A DNA stretch of 24,875 nucleotides from Desulfurococcales archaeon (GTDB taxonomy: Archaea > Thermoproteota > Thermoprotei_A > Sulfolobales > Ignisphaeraceae), in the NCBI GenBank assembly GCA_027066265.1, contig JAMOOB010000504.1, positions 1 through 24,875 of the forward strand. The letters run 5' to 3'. The notes below the pieces were generated by a model. That model worked only from the letters and a program-made list of their open reading frames with translations. It did no database searches and was not told the DNA's origin. Shown piece by piece: positions 1-8,637 of this stretch (within the stretch, counting starts at the first letter, position 1; each line of letters opens with the position of its first letter). A program made the translations under genes and the position numbers.

Positions 1-1
1 G

Positions 2-952
2 GTAAGAACACCTCCATGGACTAGCGAAGGCGGCGGTCCAGAGTACGAGACTATCTGGGCATTCGGTGCACAGACTGGCACCTCTAACCTAGAAGCGATT
101 GCTAAGGCCAACTTCCTATGCAACGAGCTCGGTCTCGACACCATATCCATGGGCAACGTTATCGGCGCCTTGATGGAGCTCGTCGAGATGGGTAAGGTAC
201 CGAAAGAGAAGCTACGAGGATTGAGAGTCGAGTGGGGTAGCGCTGAAGCCATCGTAGAGCTGGTGTGGAGAACAGCCTACAGATCTGGTATCGGTGATGA
301 ACTCGCTGAAGGTGCTAAGAAGCTTGCTGAGAAGTATGGAGCTCCCGAGGTAGCCATGGTTGTGAGAGGACAAGAGCTGCCAGCCTACGATCCGAGGGGT
401 GCTCAAGGACATGGACTAGGCTATGCAACGAGCAATAGAGGTGGTTGCCACCTACGAGCATACCTAATCTCGCCCGAGGTACTTGGAGTACCACAACTCG
501 TAGATAGATTCACGACTCAGGGCAAGGCACAGCTCGTAAAGCACTTCCAGGACGTGTTCGCAGTCGTCGATAGCTTGGTGCTGTGCAAGTTCACGACCTT
601 CGCTCTATGGACTGAGGACTACGCTGCACTGCTAAGCGCTGTCACTGGCTGGGAGGTGACGCCCAAGGACATCGAGATTATTGGAGAGAGGATCTGGAAC
701 GCTGAGCGAGCATTCAACGTGCTAAGCTTCGGCGATGGTAGGCAGTACGATACGCTACCCAAGAGATTGCTCGAAGAACCGATGCCTGAAGGACCATCCA
801 AGGGATACGTAGTGAAGCTCAACGAGATGCTAGACGAGTACTACAAGCTACGTGGCTGGATCGATGGAAGACCAACGAGAGCAAAGCTCGAGGAACTCGA
901 TCTGAAGTGGTTAGCCGACTGGCTCGAAGAAGAAGGTCTCCTACCTGGATAA
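2..952 (+). CDS. aor: Aldehyde:ferredoxin oxidoreductase, C-terminal part (5' end outside window)
   Basis: This is the 3' part of a tungsten/molybdenum-pterin aldehyde:ferredoxin oxidoreductase, which oxidises aldehydes to acids and reduces ferredoxin in the cytoplasm. The frame is open from base 2, well upstream of the first internal ATG at 149, and begins with family-typical segments (GGPEYET, then a GLDTIS-like stretch). About 70 codons further in is the hallmark run ELPAYDPRGAQGHGLGYATS followed by NRGGCHLRAY, which belongs to the pterin/substrate region. Cys at about residue 195 of the visible fragment (DSLVLCKF) matches the fourth ligand of the [4Fe-4S] cluster; the CxxCxxxC ligands would lie upstream and are not visible. 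The end (AERAFN, LPKRLLEEP, YYKLRGW) is also typical, so the C-terminus is intact. The aldehyde used cannot be read from the sequence. The family is ubiquitous in peptide- and sugar-fermenting hyperthermophilic archaea. Confidence 0.95.
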   Translation, partial: VRTPPWTSEGGGPEYETIWAFGAQTGTSNLEAIAKANFLCNELGLDTISMGNVIGALMELVEMGKVPKEKLRGLRVEWGSAEAIVELVWRTAYRSGIGDELAEGAKKLAEKYGAPEVAMVVRGQELPAYDPRGAQGHGLGYATSNRGGCHLRAYLISPEVLGVPQLVDRFTTQGKAQLVKHFQDVFAVVDSLVLCKFTTFALWTEDYAALLSAVTGWEVTPKDIEIIGERIWNAERAFNVLSFGDGRQYDTLPKRLLEEPMPEGPSKGYVVKLNEMLDEYYKLRGWIDGRPTRAKLEELDLKWLADWLEEEGLLPG

Positions 953-960
953 ACCAACAA

Positions 961-1003
961 CATTTTTGTTTTTCATCCCCCTCGATACCATTACCGTTTT
1001 TTT
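961..1003 (+). terminator. T-rich termination signal after aor
   Basis: Two T-rich tracts (963-973 and a run of seven T at 997-1003) follow the oxidoreductase stop codon closely. Archaeal RNA polymerase stops at such U-rich stretches without a hairpin, and none is obvious here. The rest of the 114-base gap up to the ATPase gene shows only a ribosome binding site (GGTG at 1055-1058). Confidence 0.5.
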
Positions 1004-1066
1004 ACTACCGTTCTAGAACTCGATATCTCTGAACAATTCGCTGGGTTTGGGTTAGGTGTTGAGGAA

Positions 1067-2044
1067 ATGGATTTCAGGATCTTTGTGGAGGGACTAGGTA
1101 GATGGATTCGGTTCGTTGATAGAGAGCTCGAGCTACGTCAACTCGATACGCTTGCTCATCGCGGATACGCTTTCCCGATAGCTATCTACGGTTCGGAAGG
1201 GTGTGGTAAGTCAACGCTTCTACGGTACTTCGTTACGATGCTCAAAGATAGATCCGATTTCGTAGCGCTGTACATAGATGCTCTAGAGTCGAAGGATCTT
1301 TCACGAGCTGTAATCTCTTCTCATAGCGAGGTATGGAGCGTCGTCGAATTCCTTGCATCTACTCACGTAGGTGAAGGTCTTGCTGAGTACATCACGTCCC
1401 TCCTTCGTAAGCTACACGAAAAGATGTCGCTTCGTGGAAAGAAGCTCGTTATCGTTCTCGACGATGTTTATAGAGCGATAGGTTTGGAGAACGTTGATAG
1501 ATACACGAAGCTATTGTACGAATGGATCGAATACCTACATCGCGAGCTTAACGTCGATAGCGTTCTATTCCTGTTAACGACATCCGAAGGTATTTCCAAA
1601 CGCATCCTATCTAGACATACCTACGTACACGTATACATGGTTTGGAGCTTGCCTAGGGAAGGATTCGAGGAACTCGTTCAACAGCTTTCTCCATCCATAG
1701 ATTCGGATGAGCTTTGGAGGTTGACTGGAGGTAATCCACGAGCATTGATAGAATTAGCACAGCTCGATTGGGATGTAGAAAAATGGCTTAGCTACCTAGC
1801 TGAGCGTAGGGTTTCTTCAGCGCTTCGCGTAGTTGATCGAACTAGGCTAGAGCTAGTGTTAGAGGATCCCGATTCTGATTGGGAAGTAGCTGAGAAACTC
1901 GAAGAGCTAGGATTAATGATGGAGCTCAGCCATGCACTAGTTATAGGGAGAGCTCCGGAGGAAGATCGAGCTCTCGGTGTAGGACGTAGATGGGCGTGGC
2001 AGATCCCAGCGTATCGAGAAGCTCTGAAGAGATTGCTGAGCTGA
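1067..2044 (+). CDS. Archaeal-type P-loop ATPase (AAA/STAND-like)
   Basis: A 325-residue member of the archaeal ATPase family, which hydrolyses ATP in the cytoplasm and is common in multiple copies in Thermoproteota; specific roles are mostly unknown. Visible features in order: the family lead-in FVDRELELRQL at 16-26, Walker A G42-T50 (GSEGCGKST), Walker B at 126-133 (KLVIVLDD), a sensor-1-like TTSE at 171-174, and the GGNPRAL segment in the C-terminal half. The last quarter resembles a small winged-helix region. ATG 1067 is preceded by GGTG at 1055-1058 with good spacing. It leads a tight trio with the MFS transporter (23 bases later) and the eIF2B-like gene, suggesting co-transcription, but nothing in the sequence ties the ATPase to transport. 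Assignment to the superfamily is firm; function is unknown. Confidence 0.85.
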   Translation: MDFRIFVEGLGRWIRFVDRELELRQLDTLAHRGYAFPIAIYGSEGCGKSTLLRYFVTMLKDRSDFVALYIDALESKDLSRAVISSHSEVWSVVEFLASTHVGEGLAEYITSLLRKLHEKMSLRGKKLVIVLDDVYRAIGLENVDRYTKLLYEWIEYLHRELNVDSVLFLLTTSEGISKRILSRHTYVHVYMVWSLPREGFEELVQQLSPSIDSDELWRLTGGNPRALIELAQLDWDVEKWLSYLAERRVSSALRVVDRTRLELVLEDPDSDWEVAEKLEELGLMMELSHALVIGRAPEEDRALGVGRRWAWQIPAYREALKRLLS

Positions 2045-2067
2045 ATGAATGACTACGAGGTGATTCG

Positions 2068-3237
2068 GTGGATCGCAGGATCCTAGTATTCCTTCTGCTC
2101 GGCTTCGTATCGTTGTTCGCAGACATTGCTTACGAAGGTGCGCGCTCGGTTGTCGGTGCCTACATTCGTCTTCTCGGTGCTGTAGCTCTAGGTGCCGGAC
2201 TGGTCACGCTAGGCGAACTCGTTGGCTATGGTCTTAGGCTTGCGAGCGGTGTGTTGGTAGGCCTAACACGTTCCTCGAGATTGCTGTGGGGACTTGTTGC
2301 ATTCGGCTACGGTCTGAACGCTGTTGCCGTACCCATGCTTGCCTACGCTCGTTCGTGGAACGACGTCGTTGCACTCGTGGTTCTCGAAAGGTTTGGCAAA
2401 GCTATTCGTGCACCAGCTAGAGACGTTGTGCTCGCCGAGGTCTCGAAAGGTATTGGCTACGGCAAAGGTTTCGGAATCCACGAGCTTCTAGATCAGGTAG
2501 GTGCTGTTGCTGGACCGCTTATCCTAGCCTTCGCCGCCAACGTCCTCGGCTATCGAAAAGCGTTCCTAGTCCTCGCGGTACCAGCAACCATGGCTTTGAT
2601 CCTCGTACTCGTAGCGAATCGTCTGTATCCAAGACTCGAAGCGTTCGAGTACAAACGTTTCGAACGAACATCTCTAGGTATCGAGTTCTGGCTCCTCGTA
2701 GCTGGTCTGGGAGTAGCTTCCATGGGATTCCTTCACTGGAGCATCGTTTCCTACCATATCGAGAACCTCGGTTTGGTACCGTACGAAGCTATAGCTACGC
2801 TCTACGCAATCGCTATGCTTAGCGACGCTATCGTTGCGTTACCCATGGGTATGCTCTACGATGCGTGGGGTCCTCGAATAGTCGTAGCAATCCCATTGAT
2901 AGCGATGCCCATACCGATCCTACTCACTCAACGCTCTCTCTACACGCTCATAATCGTAGCTATCCTCTGGGGCGCCTTCATGAGTTCCCTAGAAACGGTT
3001 GCACGAGCTAGCATAGCCACCATAGTTCCTCCGAACGCTCGTCCCTACGCTTACGGTATCTACAGCTTCGTTCAGGGAGTATCGATGTTCTTGGGAGGAC
3101 TCATCGCCGGTACCCTCTACACACCAAGCCTAGAGATCGTAGCGATCGTGTTTCCATGCCTCTGCATACTCTCTGCATTAATCCTTCTACTCGCTTTCTA
3201 CACATCTAGACGAGTAGCATCGAGTGGTTCGGTGTAG
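2068..3237 (+). CDS. MFS transporter, substrate unknown
   Basis: A 389-residue polytopic protein with about 12 predicted membrane helices, of the major facilitator superfamily. The first helix region (SLFADIAYEGARSV) and the segment GKAIRAPARDVVLAE followed by GYGKGFGIHELLDQVGAVAG match a prokaryotic MFS branch that carries the R.PARD..LA signature. The second half has a motif-A-like loop (MGMLYDAWGPR). It would move a small solute across the cytoplasmic membrane; the substrate cannot be inferred. The start is GTG at 2068, chosen because a full GAGGTGAT ribosome binding site lies at 2057-2064. It is the middle gene of the trio. Confidence 0.85.
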   Translation: MDRRILVFLLLGFVSLFADIAYEGARSVVGAYIRLLGAVALGAGLVTLGELVGYGLRLASGVLVGLTRSSRLLWGLVAFGYGLNAVAVPMLAYARSWNDVVALVVLERFGKAIRAPARDVVLAEVSKGIGYGKGFGIHELLDQVGAVAGPLILAFAANVLGYRKAFLVLAVPATMALILVLVANRLYPRLEAFEYKRFERTSLGIEFWLLVAGLGVASMGFLHWSIVSYHIENLGLVPYEAIATLYAIAMLSDAIVALPMGMLYDAWGPRIVVAIPLIAMPIPILLTQRSLYTLIIVAILWGAFMSSLETVARASIATIVPPNARPYAYGIYSFVQGVSMFLGGLIAGTLYTPSLEIVAIVFPCLCILSALILLLAFYTSRRVASSGSV

Positions 3238-3243
3238 CAAGCT

Positions 3244-4122
3244 ATGCAGTTCCCTAAACCTATCGCTGAAGCCGTGAAGGAGGTGTTCGAAGAACGTAGG
3301 AGAGGTTCTTGGTGGTGCTTAGGTAGGATCGTGAAGGGAATTCTAGAGGCTTGTACTAGCAACGAAGTTGCTTCGATAGATAGGGATCGTCTCGCCGATG
3401 CGATTCAGAGCGCGAATCCGTCCATGGCTTCGCTACGCGTACTCGCAGACATCGTACGTAGTTCTCGAGATCTATGTGAAACGATTCGAAGATTCGAGAT
3501 CTACATGGAGAACGCTAGGAAGAAACTCGTTGAGAACGTTCGCAGCTTCCTACGGGGTCGCATCGTTACCATAAGCTTCAGTAGCGCGGTAGCAGACGCC
3601 ATTCTCTCCAATCGCGATCTCGTAGATCAGGTGATTGCTCTCGAATCATCTCCTGGTAGCGAAGGTATTGATCTCTACGAGCATCTGTCTAGGAACGGTG
3701 CGAAGGTGAAGCTCGTCCCCGATTCCATGATTGCTTACGTTGTTGAGGAGAGCAACCTCGTTCTGCTGGGTGCAGACGCAGTTGATCTCGATGGGAATAT
3801 CGTGAACAAGATCGGTTCGAGAACGCTCGCGATCGTTGCCCGCGAACTTGGGAAACCCGTGCTGGTTCTCGCGGAGGCAGTGAAGCTCATCGATGTTCCT
3901 AGTCGTGAGCTAGCTACGCTCGTTAGGAGAAGGTTTCGAATCTCTTGTTACGAGCTTGAGTTACCGGTATTCGAATGCGTTGAGTCTAAGTACGTGGATG
4001 CCATCGTAACGGATCTCGGTGTAGCTAAGCCTAGGAGAAGCGAACTCGTGAAGATTCGAGGAAAGTTCTTGGAGTTCGTACTTGCTTCACCTACTTACGA
4101 GACCCGCAACACCGCGCTGTAG
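3244..4122 (+). CDS. eIF2B-like protein (aIF2B / R15P isomerase / MtnA superfamily)
   Basis: 292 residues with a helical N-terminal part (about 1-100) and a C-terminal Rossmann-like domain diagnostic of the eIF2B alpha/beta/delta, ribose-1,5-bisphosphate isomerase and methylthioribose-1-phosphate isomerase superfamily: VTISFSSAV at 108-116, ESSPGSEG at 134-141, GADAV at 176-180 and VNKIGS at 187-192. The enzymes of the group use a Cys in the first motif and an Asp in the GAD motif. Here the Asp (178) is present, but the first motif is SFSS with no Cys, so I infer it is more likely a regulatory or binding protein than an isomerase. ATG is 6 bases after the MFS stop; the nearest ribosome-binding candidate is GGTG at 3231-3234 inside the MFS gene. 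The 3' end overlaps the opposing permease gene by 36 bases. Confidence 0.8.
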   Translation: MQFPKPIAEAVKEVFEERRRGSWWCLGRIVKGILEACTSNEVASIDRDRLADAIQSANPSMASLRVLADIVRSSRDLCETIRRFEIYMENARKKLVENVRSFLRGRIVTISFSSAVADAILSNRDLVDQVIALESSPGSEGIDLYEHLSRNGAKVKLVPDSMIAYVVEESNLVLLGADAVDLDGNIVNKIGSRTLAIVARELGKPVLVLAEAVKLIDVPSRELATLVRRRFRISCYELELPVFECVESKYVDAIVTDLGVAKPRRSELVKIRGKFLEFVLASPTYETRNTAL

Positions 4123-4908
4123 ATACTTCTTGATGTACATAAAGATCGCTACGACGGGAAGCGTGTAGAGTATGGAGAAGGCAGCGATCCTACCGTAATC
4201 GATCTGTCCGTGTAGACCCTTGAAGTAGTCTAGACCAACCGCTGCCGGGGTAAGGGTTTCGGTAGCTATGATGAGTCTCGGAATCACGTACTCGCCCCAG
4301 CTGAATACAAAGGATATCAACCAAACCGTTACGAGACCGGGTAGTGCTAGGGGTAGCGTTATCCTTAGGAATGCTCCTAGCTTACTGCATCCATCTATCA
4401 TCGCAGCCTCTTCGTAAGTCGTTGGAATACCTCTTAGATACCCATCGAGTATGAGGATGGCGAAGGGTAGTATCAGAGCGGTGTGCGCAAGGATAACGCC
4501 CTGAAGCGTGTTGTTGAGTCCCCAACCCTTGTAGAGAACCATTATCGGGAGCGCGATGACAATCACGGGTATCAACCTAAACGATACGAACATGGTTGTC
4601 AAGGCTTCCTGACCTCTGAAGCTATGCCTAGTCATGACGTAGGCTGCGAGCAGCGCTAGCACTGTTGCTAGCGTTGCTGATGCCGATGCTATGATGAGCG
4701 AGTTCAGGATCCATGTATAGGGTACGGCAGCTCCGATAGGTTCGGCAAGCTTTTCGAAGTTGACGAGCGAGGGATTCGTAGGTATCTTTAGTTCGGGACC
4801 AGCGTTTGGATCGAACGCTGCGAAGATCATCCAGAGTAGGGGTATTAGGAAGTAGGATAGTACCGCTACGAGGAAAGCGATTGCAGCTATTACTCCTAGC
4901 TTACCCAT
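4087..4908 (-). CDS. Sugar ABC transporter permease, MalG-type (CUT1)
   Basis: 273 residues and six predicted membrane helices; one of the two channel subunits of an importer for a di- or oligosaccharide. The coupling EAA loop is at 166-192 (EEAAMIDGCSKLGAF, then TLPLALPG), the contact site for the ATPase. The N-terminal layout (helix, periplasm-side loop with DPNAGPELKIPTNP) is typical of MalG-like subunits. The ATG is one base after the stop of the partner permease and is preceded by GGTGGGG. It is the last gene of the importer operon, and its 3' end overlaps the converging eIF2B-like gene. Confidence 0.93.
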   Translation of the reverse strand: MGKLGVIAAIAFLVAVLSYFLIPLLWMIFAAFDPNAGPELKIPTNPSLVNFEKLAEPIGAAVPYTWILNSLIIASASATLATVLALLAAYVMTRHSFRGQEALTTMFVSFRLIPVIVIALPIMVLYKGWGLNNTLQGVILAHTALILPFAILILDGYLRGIPTTYEEAAMIDGCSKLGAFLRITLPLALPGLVTVWLISFVFSWGEYVIPRLIIATETLTPAAVGLDYFKGLHGQIDYGRIAAFSILYTLPVVAIFMYIKKYLQRGVAGLVSR

Positions 4909-4909
4909 G

Positions 4910-5836
4910 TTATCCCCACCTACGTAGCTTCCTCATGAGTACGAGGTACGAAACGATGAGTGCGAGCACGATGAGGAACATGATGTTGGATGCTGCGGAA
5001 GCTAGCGAAACGTTGTATCGATCTATACCTTTGTAGTAGACGTAGATGGTCCAGTGCATCGTTCTGAAGGGTACTCCAAGAATTATGTACACCAAGGTGA
5101 AGAGGCCAAAGGTCCAGATCGTTATCAGTATCAGATCCACGAGGATAGCTCCGGATAGCAACGGTAGTATTACGTACCTAAAGCGTTGCCACGGTGTAGC
5201 ACCATCGATTTCAGCTGCTTCGTATATGTAGCTAGGTATGCTCTCGAGCGCCGCGATGAAGAGTATCATGGAGAAAGCCGTTCCTCTCCAGATGTTGGCT
5301 ATTATTATCGTCTCCATCGGGTGCTCGAACTTGAACGATTTGGCTGGACCCATGAATAGCGTTGAGAAGAAACCACCGGTCTCCGTAAGCGATATCCATG
5401 CGTAGCCGGCTACGACCTCTGGTATGACCCACGATATGAATACCACCGTTATCGTAACGATCTTGAGGATCTTCAACACCTTGCCTAGAACACCCTCGGG
5501 TTCCTTCATACGTGCTACGAGTGCTAATCCAAGACCGAGCACGGTTTGTCCAACGAGAGCCGATAGGAACGTGAATACGAAGCTATTGCGTATAGCGTCG
5601 AGGAACTCACTATCCTTGAAAAGCTTGAGGTAGTTCTTCAAACCTACGAACGTATAGTTAACGGCTTCGGGACCCGTGAGACGATAGTTCGTGAAGCTCA
5701 GGTATACGCTCCAGACCAAGGGGAAGAGAATGAATATCCCCATGAATGCAAGCGCAGGAAACATGAGAAGCCTAGCCCAGGGACCTTCGAAAAAAGACAG
5801 TATTTTGTCTAAGACCCTCGCCCTCAAGGACTTCAC
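4910..5836 (-). CDS. Sugar ABC transporter permease, MalF-type (CUT1)
   Basis: 308 residues and six predicted membrane helices, with an N-terminal cytoplasmic tail of about 20 residues and the EAA loop at 206-231 (EAAEIDGATPWQRFRYV, then LPLLSG). It pairs with the MalG-type subunit to form the membrane pore. Starting at GTG 5836, it overlaps the stop codon of the substrate-binding protein gene by four bases (GTGA), which suggests translational coupling. The substrate class, sugar, comes from the CUT1 family resemblance; the exact sugar is not determinable. Confidence 0.93.
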   Translation of the reverse strand: MKSLRARVLDKILSFFEGPWARLLMFPALAFMGIFILFPLVWSVYLSFTNYRLTGPEAVNYTFVGLKNYLKLFKDSEFLDAIRNSFVFTFLSALVGQTVLGLGLALVARMKEPEGVLGKVLKILKIVTITVVFISWVIPEVVAGYAWISLTETGGFFSTLFMGPAKSFKFEHPMETIIIANIWRGTAFSMILFIAALESIPSYIYEAAEIDGATPWQRFRYVILPLLSGAILVDLILITIWTFGLFTLVYIILGVPFRTMHWTIYVYYKGIDRYNVSLASAASNIMFLIVLALIVSYLVLMRKLRRWG

Positions 5837-7380
5837 CCACCGTATATCGGACTCTTGTTAACTGGGTACTCAACTACGTTGTCTTCTCCAACGATGTCTT
5901 TCAGACCCTTGCAGTACTCTTCAAGTGCCTCGTCAGCACTCTTGATCTCGCCCTTCACGATCTTCTCCGTGATCTCCTGGATCAGCTTAGAGATCTCTGG
6001 GTATGGCGGTATTGCGTCTCTGAAGTCTGTGAACTTTAGGTACTCCGTGACCTTCTTTAGGTACTCGTTCTGTGCGTACTCAGGTACTTGAGTAGCGTCG
6101 AGTCTTGGAGCGATCTTTCCATACTTAGCACAGAACTTAGCGATATTGTCTCTGCTAGCGATGTAGGTGATGAGCTTCCATGCAAGCTCCAGCTTCTCCT
6201 TATCCTTCTCTAGGTTCTTGTTGAGTACTACTGCCCATCCACCGGAGATCGTTACGAATGCTGGTTCTCCGTTGGCACCGCCAGTGATGCCTGGCATCTT
6301 GGCGAATCCTACGTACTTCCACTCGCAATCAACGTAGCACTGCTCGTAGTCCTTACCGCTCTTACCCTTGCAAGCTTCTTGACAAGCCTTTAGAGGTGCC
6401 TTACCGCTTGGACCCCAACCCTCACCCCATTCCCACGAACCTCCTAGATCCATGGCTACGATGCCCTTGGAGAAGATCTCTCTGTGAGTACCCCATACAT
6501 CGCTAACGAAGTTGTACTTCGTAGGTCCTGCCTTGAGTACCTGGTAGATTATCCTGTAGAACTCGAATGCTCTCCATAGAGCAGTGCTCTTACAGATCCA
6601 CTTACCCTTCTCGTAGTCGTACAACCTGTTGTACGGAGGCTTGTCAGCTCCTAGCAACACCATGTAGAAGCCCTGCATCGTAGTTGCTTCACCCCACTGA
6701 GTTCCGGCAGGTATGTAGAACGGGTAGAACTCGTCGATTCCAAGTGTCTTCTTAATCTCGTCCTCGTGAGCTTTCAGAGCCTTTATAGCATCGAAGATAT
6801 CCTTCCAAGTCTTGGGTTGCCAGTCCTCGGGTAGTCCAGCCATCTTGAATATGTCCTTCCTGAACCAGATCATTCTTACGTCGGTATCGATCATAACTCC
6901 GTAGACGTGGCCCTTGTAGCTAACAATCTTCTTCATAGAGTCTGGGAACTGGTTCCAATCGGGCCAGTTCTTAACGAAGTCGTCCAGCGGGTATAGGTAT
7001 CCAGCGCTTGCGTAGGACGGTATCATGAAGCTATCAACGATCAGTACATCGCCAGCGGTGCCGGCCGCAAGGTGCTGTGTTATTACTTGCGAGATATCTT
7101 GTCCGTACGGAATCATGCTCTCCTTGATCTCGACATCGTATCCCTGCTTCTTCATATCCTCCCTGAACTTCTCGATCGCTGGCTTGACTAGATCCTTCCA
7201 AGGCTCGCCGTACTCAATCGTGAGCGTTACCTTCTTAAGCGTAAGCGAAGCCGTTGTAGCGGGACTCGATGGAGTTGTGGTTGCTGCTCCACCGCCTCCT
7301 CTCATTAGGAGCGCTGCTGCAACACCTACGATGATTATTATCGCTACCACGATACCTACTATGACTGCTTTGGAAGGCAT
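5833..7380 (-). CDS. Sugar ABC transporter substrate-binding protein (membrane-anchored)
   Basis: 515-residue extracytoplasmic solute-binding protein that delivers sugar to the two permeases. Residues 5-25 form a hydrophobic signal/anchor helix, followed by a Gly-rich and then Thr/Ser-rich linker (about 28-45), the usual tether of archaeal surface binding proteins. The rest is a cluster-D/CUT1-like binding fold, with DVLIVDSF, GVMIDTDVRMIWFRKDIF and a VTISGGWAVV strand near 377. An unusual insertion at 333-352 carries four cysteines in a CX3C-X10-CX3C pattern. The upstream GAGGTGG and the ATG at 7380 fix the start. It has its own candidate promoter and is the first gene of a tightly coupled trio with the permeases. 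Confidence 0.93.
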   Translation of the reverse strand: MPSKAVIVGIVVAIIIIVGVAAALLMRGGGGAATTTPSSPATTASLTLKKVTLTIEYGEPWKDLVKPAIEKFREDMKKQGYDVEIKESMIPYGQDISQVITQHLAAGTAGDVLIVDSFMIPSYASAGYLYPLDDFVKNWPDWNQFPDSMKKIVSYKGHVYGVMIDTDVRMIWFRKDIFKMAGLPEDWQPKTWKDIFDAIKALKAHEDEIKKTLGIDEFYPFYIPAGTQWGEATTMQGFYMVLLGADKPPYNRLYDYEKGKWICKSTALWRAFEFYRIIYQVLKAGPTKYNFVSDVWGTHREIFSKGIVAMDLGGSWEWGEGWGPSGKAPLKACQEACKGKSGKDYEQCYVDCEWKYVGFAKMPGITGGANGEPAFVTISGGWAVVLNKNLEKDKEKLELAWKLITYIASRDNIAKFCAKYGKIAPRLDATQVPEYAQNEYLKKVTEYLKFTDFRDAIPPYPEISKLIQEITEKIVKGEIKSADEALEEYCKGLKDIVGEDNVVEYPVNKSPIYGG

Positions 7381-7411
7381 CGAACCACCTCTTCGAGCAG
7401 AACATCATTTT

Positions 7412-7425
7412 GTATACAAATAAGC
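7412..7425 (-). promoter_or_regulatory. Candidate TATA promoter of the binding protein-permease genes
   Basis: On the minus strand the 99-base gap between the ATPase gene and the binding-protein gene contains an A/T-rich GCTTATTTGTATAC. It lies about 25-30 bases before the position where transcription would have to start to leave a short leader carrying the GAGGTGG ribosome binding site. A separate strong promoter for the binding protein, usually the most abundant subunit, would make sense. Confidence 0.5.
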
Positions 7426-7479
7426 CGTTCGAGAAATACAGTGCTTCGACACGCTCTCGAGATTCTCTAGGCTCGTAAT

Positions 7480-8577
7480 CTAAACGATCGCTTCCTCCGT
7501 CTTCGGATCGAAGATGTGTATCCTATCCAGATCAAACTTTATCCATACTCTTTCGCCTACCGGAAGTATGAGCTCCTTCAACACCTTCATCTTGATCACG
7601 GTCTCGCCGATCTTCACGTTCAGAATAGTCTCGGTACCCAGAGGCTCGACAACGTAGATCTCGCCCGGAATCGCATTCTCTTCCTCTGCACTAGCTAGCG
7701 AGATGTGTTCCGGTCTAATCCCTATCACTACCTCGCTACCAGTTCCGACACGATTCTCGATGTGTTTACCGAGCTCGGATGGGATCGTTAGCGATACGTT
7801 CTCGAATCTAAGAACGTAGTTCTCGCCAACCTTGTCGAACGTTGCCCTCACGAAGTTCATGGGCGGCGATCCTATGAATCCTCCCACGAATATGGTTCTC
7901 GGATTGTGGTAGACCTCGAAGGGAGTGCCTACCTGAAGTACGCGACCACGATTCATAACAGCTATGCGGTCAGCCATAGTCATCGCTTCTACTTGGTCGT
8001 GGGTTACGTAGACGGTGGTTATCTTCAACTCCTTCTGCAACCTCTTTAACTCGGCTCTCATCTGAACCCTCAGCAAGGCGTCTAGGTTGGAGAGAGGTTC
8101 GTCCATGAGCCACGCTCGTGGATTCCTAACCAATGCACGTGCGAGAGCAACTCTCTGTTGCTGACCACCCGACAACTGTTTGGGGTACCTATCGAGAAGC
8201 TCTTCTATTCTAAGCATCTTCGCTACCTCGCGAACTCTTCGATCGATTTCGTGCTGAGGTAGTTTGCGAAGCTTTAGCGGGAACGCTATGTTGTCGTAAA
8301 CCTTCATGTGTGGGTACAGAGCCCATGTCTGGAAAACCATCGCTATGTCTCGCTTCCTAGGAGGTAGATCCGTAACGTCCTCCTCATCGATGTATACACG
8401 ACCTCTCGTAGGCTTCTCCAACCCAGCGATTATCCTAAGCGTAGTAGTCTTACCGCATCCCGAAGGACCTAGGAGAACGAAGAACTCTCCCTTCTCGATC
8501 TTGAGCGATACGTTGTCTACGGCAACAACGTTGGGAGGAAAGATCTTCGTAATGCTTTCGAGTCGTATAGTACTCAA
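7480..8577 (-). CDS. Sugar ABC transporter ATP-binding protein, MalK/MsmK/UgpC-type
   Basis: 365 residues; the ATPase that drives the adjacent importer. Visible: Walker A G37-T45 (GPSGCGKTT), Q-loop Q83, signature LSGGQQQR at 135-142, Walker B with D159-E160 (WLMDEPLSNLDA), H-loop H193 (YVTHDQVEAM), then a C-terminal regulatory TOBE/OB region of about 130 residues, as in MalK. The start is TTG at 8577: an in-frame stop lies seven codons upstream and no ATG or GTG intervenes, and a GAGGTGAT ribosome binding site lies about 12 bases before it. It is transcribed ahead of the binding protein, in the same direction, 99 bases apart. Confidence 0.95.
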   Translation of the reverse strand: MSTIRLESITKIFPPNVVAVDNVSLKIEKGEFFVLLGPSGCGKTTTLRIIAGLEKPTRGRVYIDEEDVTDLPPRKRDIAMVFQTWALYPHMKVYDNIAFPLKLRKLPQHEIDRRVREVAKMLRIEELLDRYPKQLSGGQQQRVALARALVRNPRAWLMDEPLSNLDALLRVQMRAELKRLQKELKITTVYVTHDQVEAMTMADRIAVMNRGRVLQVGTPFEVYHNPRTIFVGGFIGSPPMNFVRATFDKVGENYVLRFENVSLTIPSELGKHIENRVGTGSEVVIGIRPEHISLASAEEENAIPGEIYVVEPLGTETILNVKIGETVIKMKVLKELILPVGERVWIKFDLDRIHIFDPKTEEAIV

Positions 8578-8610
8578 GAGCCCCCAACTATCACCTCACT
8601 TTACAGATAG

Positions 8611-8632
8611 AAAAACCGTTGCGATAGCAACG
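8611..8632 (-). terminator. Hairpin plus T-run after vapC
   Basis: On the minus strand, a few bases past the PIN-protein stop codon, a perfect 6-bp stem (CGTTGC / GCAACG) with a TATC loop is followed by G and five T. This looks like a classical hairpin-plus-U-tract terminator, which is not the general rule in archaea. The T-run and the bases after it also serve as the A/T-rich region just upstream of the importer ATPase gene. Confidence 0.5.
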
Positions 8633-8637
8633 ATCTT

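Noticed and set aside
4806..5036. Plus-strand open frame of 76 codons across the two permease genes.
   Set aside because: It is antisense to two well supported permease genes, has no recognisable product and no ribosome binding site; like the many other short antisense frames here it is a shadow.
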